Part shown: positions 6,107 to 8,567 of the stretch, in pieces
Layout: each line of letters begins with the position of its first letter
How positions within the stretch are numbered: the stretch's first letter is position 1
Assembly: GCA_946403565.1 (NCBI GenBank)
Contig: CAMJAJ010000036.1
Location: 1-8,567, forward strand
Length of the DNA stretch: 8,567 nucleotides
From: an uncultured Treponema sp.
GTDB taxonomy: Bacteria; Spirochaetota; Spirochaetia; Treponematales; Treponemataceae
Reading direction: 5' to 3'
The notes under the pieces: model-generated
Database searches by the model: none
The model's input: only the letters and a program-made list of their open reading frames with translations
Told to the model about the DNA's origin: nothing
Made by a program: the position numbers and the translations under genes

Positions 6107-6114
6107 CTTTACTA

Positions 6115-6143
6115 TTTACTATTTGACCGCAATAATTTATACT
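6115..6143 (+). promoter_or_regulatory. sigma-70 promoter of asnS, predicted near-leaderless
   Basis: The -35 box is TTTACT (6115-6120, four of six consensus bases), the spacer is 17 bp, and the -10 box is TATACT (6138-6143, five of six). Nine nucleotides (GCTAGGGAT) separate the -10 box from the asnS ATG at 6153. The predicted start is near 6150. The AGGG in the gap is too close to the ATG to act as a normal ribosome binding site. A second TTTACT at 6108-6113 belongs to a short TTTACTA direct repeat. Confidence 0.65.
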
Positions 6144-6152
6144 GCTAGGGAT

Positions 6153-7604
6153 ATGAAACCGATTTTGATAAAGGATCTGCTTACTTCACAGCCCGACGGA
6201 CGCGAGGTCACGGTGTGCGGCTGGGTAAGGACAAAAAGGGACTCCAAGAACCTCGTCTTCATTCAGGTGAACGATGGAAGCTGCTTTGCCAGCATACAGC
6301 TGACTTTTGACCGCAACAACCCCGTGGAGGGGGCAAATGCTACTAATATAGAAGAATCTCTAAAGGACGTGACGACCGGCGCCTCCGTGCGGGCTGTCGG
6401 CAGCCTGGTTGCCTCTCCCGCTTCCGGGCAGGCCGTCGAGGTGACGGTCAAGGACCTGACGGTCCTGGGCAAGTGTCCGACCGACTCCTATCCCCTCCAG
6501 AAGAAGAACATGAGCATGGAGTACCTGCGTGAGAACGCCCACCTCCGTGCGAGGACCAACACCTTCGGTGCGGTCTTCCGCCTGAGGAACCAGATGGCCA
6601 TCGCGCTCCACACCTTCTTCCAGGAGCGGGGCTTCCAGTACATCATGGCCCCGGAGATCACCTGCTCCGACGCTGAGGGCGCGGGCGAGATGTTCCAGGT
6701 GACCACGCTCTCCCTCGAGAAGATTGCCGAGCTCGGCGTGAAGGCCGGGCAGGGCGGCATGAAGATCGAGGACGCGCACAAGATCGTCGATTACAGCAAG
6801 GACTTCTTCGGCAAGAAAGCGGGACTCACCGTTTCCGGCCAGCTGGAGGCGGAGACGCTTGCCACGGCCCTGAGCCGCGTGTACACCTTCGGACCGACCT
6901 TCCGTGCGGAGAACTCCAACACGCCCCGCCACCTGTCCGAGTTCTGGATGTGCGAGCCGGAGATGGCCTTCTTTGACCTCTTTGACGACATGGACCTGGA
7001 GGAGGAGTTCCTCAAGTACCTGTTCAACTGGGCCCTGACCAAGTGCCGCGAGGACCTTGAGTTCTTTGAGAAGCGGATTCAAAGCGGGGTGATTGCCCAG
7101 CTGCAGCACGTGGTGGACACGCCCTTCAAGCGGATCACCTACACTGAGGCCGTGGAGCAGCTCCAGGCCTACAACAAGGACTTCGAATTCCCGATCGAGT
7201 GGGGCAAGGAGCTTCAGACCGAGCACGAGAGGTGCCTGACGGAGAAGATCTACAAGTCCCCGGTCATGGTCTACAACTATCCCAAGGACGTGAAGGCCTT
7301 CTATATGAAGCTGAACGACGACGGCAAGACCGTCCGCGCCGTGGACGTGCTCGTTCCCGGCCTGGGCGAGATCACCGGCGGCTCGGAGCGCGAGGAGGAC
7401 TACGACAAGCTGCTCAAGGTCTGCGAGGAGCGCAAGATGGACATGAGCAACTACCAGTGGTACCTGGACCTGCGCCGCTTCGGCAGCGTGCCCCATTCCG
7501 GATTCGGACTGGGCTTTGACCGCCTGCTGCGGTATATCACCGGCATGGCGAACATCCGCGACGTGGTGCCGTATCCTCGTGCACCCCGTCTGGCAGACTT
7601 CTAG
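6153..7604 (+). CDS. asnS: Asparaginyl-tRNA synthetase
   Basis: A 483-residue class IIb synthetase that attaches asparagine to tRNA-Asn in the cytoplasm. Residues about 18-110 form the OB-fold anticodon-binding domain (VTVCGWVRTKRDSKNLVFIQVNDG). The catalytic core follows: VFRLRNQMAIALHTFFQERG (141-160) near motif 1, motif 2 as FRAENSNTPRHLSEFWMCEPEM (in two parts, FRAENS at 250 and RHLSEFW at 259), and motif 3 as GFGLGFDRLLRY (450-461). The C-terminus ends RDVVPYPRAPRL. The TPRHLSEFWMCEPE block and the PYPRAP ending are AsnRS rather than AspRS signatures. The frame is open back to a TTG at 6060, but that start lies upstream of the promoter and would add residues unlike the family; the ATG at 6153 gives the normal MKPILIKDLL start. 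There is no Shine-Dalgarno. A PilZ gene follows by 12 nt, so the two are probably cotranscribed. Confidence 0.97.
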   Translation: MKPILIKDLLTSQPDGREVTVCGWVRTKRDSKNLVFIQVNDGSCFASIQLTFDRNNPVEGANATNIEESLKDVTTGASVRAVGSLVASPASGQAVEVTVKDLTVLGKCPTDSYPLQKKNMSMEYLRENAHLRARTNTFGAVFRLRNQMAIALHTFFQERGFQYIMAPEITCSDAEGAGEMFQVTTLSLEKIAELGVKAGQGGMKIEDAHKIVDYSKDFFGKKAGLTVSGQLEAETLATALSRVYTFGPTFRAENSNTPRHLSEFWMCEPEMAFFDLFDDMDLEEEFLKYLFNWALTKCREDLEFFEKRIQSGVIAQLQHVVDTPFKRITYTEAVEQLQAYNKDFEFPIEWGKELQTEHERCLTEKIYKSPVMVYNYPKDVKAFYMKLNDDGKTVRAVDVLVPGLGEITGGSEREEDYDKLLKVCEERKMDMSNYQWYLDLRRFGSVPHSGFGLGFDRLLRYITGMANIRDVVPYPRAPRLADF

Positions 7605-7616
7605 CGGGGGTATGGT

Positions 7617-8567
7617 ATGTCGGAAGTAGCGCAGAGGAGGGAGAACCCTCCGTTTGGAAGGAAGGTGTTCTTCGTGAACCCCTCCTTCAAGGTTCAGTCC
7701 AAGATTCTGAATGTCCTCCGCGAGAACGAGTATGAGGTGTACATCATACAGAAGTGGCGGGACGTGAAGAATTTCCTGAGCAAGAATCCGAATTCGGTCT
7801 GCTTCATCAGCATCGATTCTCAGATGCCGCTCCAGGCCTGGATGGCCATGGTGGACTCCTTTTCCAAGGACAGTGTCCTGTCTACGATTGTCTGCGGCTT
7901 CCTGACGGAGAATCCGGTGAAGAACGCCTCCAAGGTGCTGGAGGTGGTTCACCTGGATGCAGGCTACAACTCGGTCGCGGGCGACGAGTCCAATGTCGTC
8001 CGGGTCCTGCGGAACATCCTGGACGTGTTCGGGGCCAAGGGGCGCCGGCAGCACGTCCGCTGCTCCTGCTTCCGGGAGAACGCCTTCGTCTACTTCACCC
8101 TGCACGACGCGGGCGGCAACCCCACCATGTTCCAGATGAAGATCGTGGACATCTCCGCTGCGACGGTCGCCGTGGAGGTCCCCGACATACTGAAGGGCAA
8201 GCTCAAGCTGGGGACCGTTTTCCCGAGCGTCATAATCACCCTGAACGGCCGGCAGCTGAACACCGGCCTGCGCGTCTTCCTGCTCAAGAAGACCGAGAAG
8301 CAGACCGAGATAGCGATATTCTCCTATCCTTCAAGCCTGGCGGGGGAACCCAAGGCCTACATACGCAACTTCATCTTCGGAACCCTCCAGAAGGAGATGG
8401 ACCGGTGCATAAACGGCATGAAGGAGGACAAGACCGACTACAACATCGAGGCCCAGAGCTTCCAGCTCCTCCGCGATGCCCATGCCGCCGGTGTCAGCCT
8501 GGACAGCAAGAAGGACGAGCCGAAGGAGGACGAGGACAAGCCGTCTGAGTCGTCCGGCCCGGATGGA
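7617..8567 (+). CDS. Receiver-like plus PilZ domain protein, 3' end cut off
   Basis: An open frame of 317 codons without a stop, cut by the right window edge. Residues about 15-140 have an alternating strand-helix pattern like a CheY receiver (KVFFVNPSF, VCFISIDSQMP). Asp67 in IDSQMP lies where a phosphoacceptor would, but the first-strand acidic pair is replaced by VNPS and the usual lysine is not evident, so it is probably a pseudo-receiver. Residues about 143-235 fit a PilZ domain: RxxxR as RQHVR (144-148) and DISAAT (178-183) in place of DxSxxG, with threonine for the glycine. PilZ proteins bind c-di-GMP to control motility or surface functions. The tail from about 296 is charged and low in complexity (SKKDEPKEDEDKPSESS). 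The start at 7617 is chosen because an ATG at 7612 meets a stop after five codons; GGGGG lies about 6 nt upstream. PilZ assignment is likely, not certain. Confidence 0.7.
   Translation, partial: MSEVAQRRENPPFGRKVFFVNPSFKVQSKILNVLRENEYEVYIIQKWRDVKNFLSKNPNSVCFISIDSQMPLQAWMAMVDSFSKDSVLSTIVCGFLTENPVKNASKVLEVVHLDAGYNSVAGDESNVVRVLRNILDVFGAKGRRQHVRCSCFRENAFVYFTLHDAGGNPTMFQMKIVDISAATVAVEVPDILKGKLKLGTVFPSVIITLNGRQLNTGLRVFLLKKTEKQTEIAIFSYPSSLAGEPKAYIRNFIFGTLQKEMDRCINGMKEDKTDYNIEAQSFQLLRDAHAAGVSLDSKKDEPKEDEDKPSESSGPDG

Noticed and set aside
6060..6152. An upstream in-frame TTG start that would lengthen AsnRS by 31 residues
   Set aside because: The extension would run through the GC-rich repeats and the promoter, is unlike the AsnRS family, and lies upstream of the predicted transcription start.
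5947..6152. A T-box or other leader riboswitch before alaS or asnS
   Set aside because: The best promoters leave no 5' leader for either gene, and no T-box-like conserved sequence or specifier stem followed by a terminator was seen.
6360..8105. A 581-codon open frame on the minus strand, opposite asnS and the PilZ gene
   Set aside because: It is antisense to two genes with recognisable domains and has the same His/Leu/Val-rich shadow composition. It crosses the junction between them without any family-like motif.
7754..8548. A 264-codon plus-strand frame overlapping the PilZ gene
   Set aside because: It is out of frame with the 7617 frame, which is open for the whole 951 nt, has structured-protein composition and PilZ motifs, and follows asnS closely. 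The alternative is rich in Arg/Gly/Gln/Pro, as for a shifted GC-rich frame.
1..8567. A hidden mobile element, CRISPR array, phage gene or defence system
   Set aside because: All genes are housekeeping or plausible lineage genes with compatible composition. No transposase, integrase, terminal repeats, spaced direct repeats or toxin-antitoxin-like pairs were found.

Overview
The window (8,567 bp, GC-rich) reads as an ordinary chromosomal housekeeping segment, most likely from a Treponema-like spirochaete. Three points suggest this: an alanyl-tRNA synthetase of only about 612 residues that lacks the usual C-terminal C-Ala domain; the gene order alaS, periplasmic PpiC/SurA-like protein, nusB, TPR protein, which I recall (unchecked) as the order around TP1017-TP1014 in Treponema pallidum; and a c-di-GMP-type PilZ protein behind asnS. 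The taxonomic call is an inference, since there is no rRNA or other marker here.

Layout, left to right. At 1-236 (minus) lies the 5' part of a FabG-type short-chain reductase, cut by the window edge and with its own promoter. From 5946 down to 318 (minus) runs a four-gene array: alaS, a secreted PpiC/SurA-like folding factor, nusB, and a large membrane-anchored TPR protein. A 206-bp divergent intergenic region (5947-6152) holds the promoters of alaS (leftward) and asnS (rightward). At 6153-7604 (plus) is asnS, followed after 12 nt by a gene at 7617 that stays open to the window end and encodes a degenerate receiver-like domain joined to a PilZ domain.

The best signal beyond the genes is in the promoters. 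All three transcription-unit heads that can be seen (fabG, alaS, asnS) have a recognisable sigma-70 promoter with exactly 17 bp between the boxes. In all three the -10 box lies only 8-9 nt before the ATG, so transcription should begin about at the start codon, giving leaderless or nearly leaderless mRNAs. Downstream genes in the arrays instead use a Shine-Dalgarno-like sequence (the folding factor, possibly the TPR and PilZ genes) or apparent translational coupling (nusB). This geometry also leaves no room for a T-box or leader-peptide attenuator before either synthetase gene.

The genes serve translation (AlaRS, AsnRS), transcription antitermination and rRNA synthesis (NusB), envelope protein handling (PpiC/SurA-like and TPR proteins), fatty-acid synthesis (FabG) and probably second-messenger signalling (PilZ). 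I see no CRISPR array, insertion sequence, prophage, tRNA or rRNA gene, and no clear sign of horizontal transfer. No intergenic stretch exceeds 300 bases.
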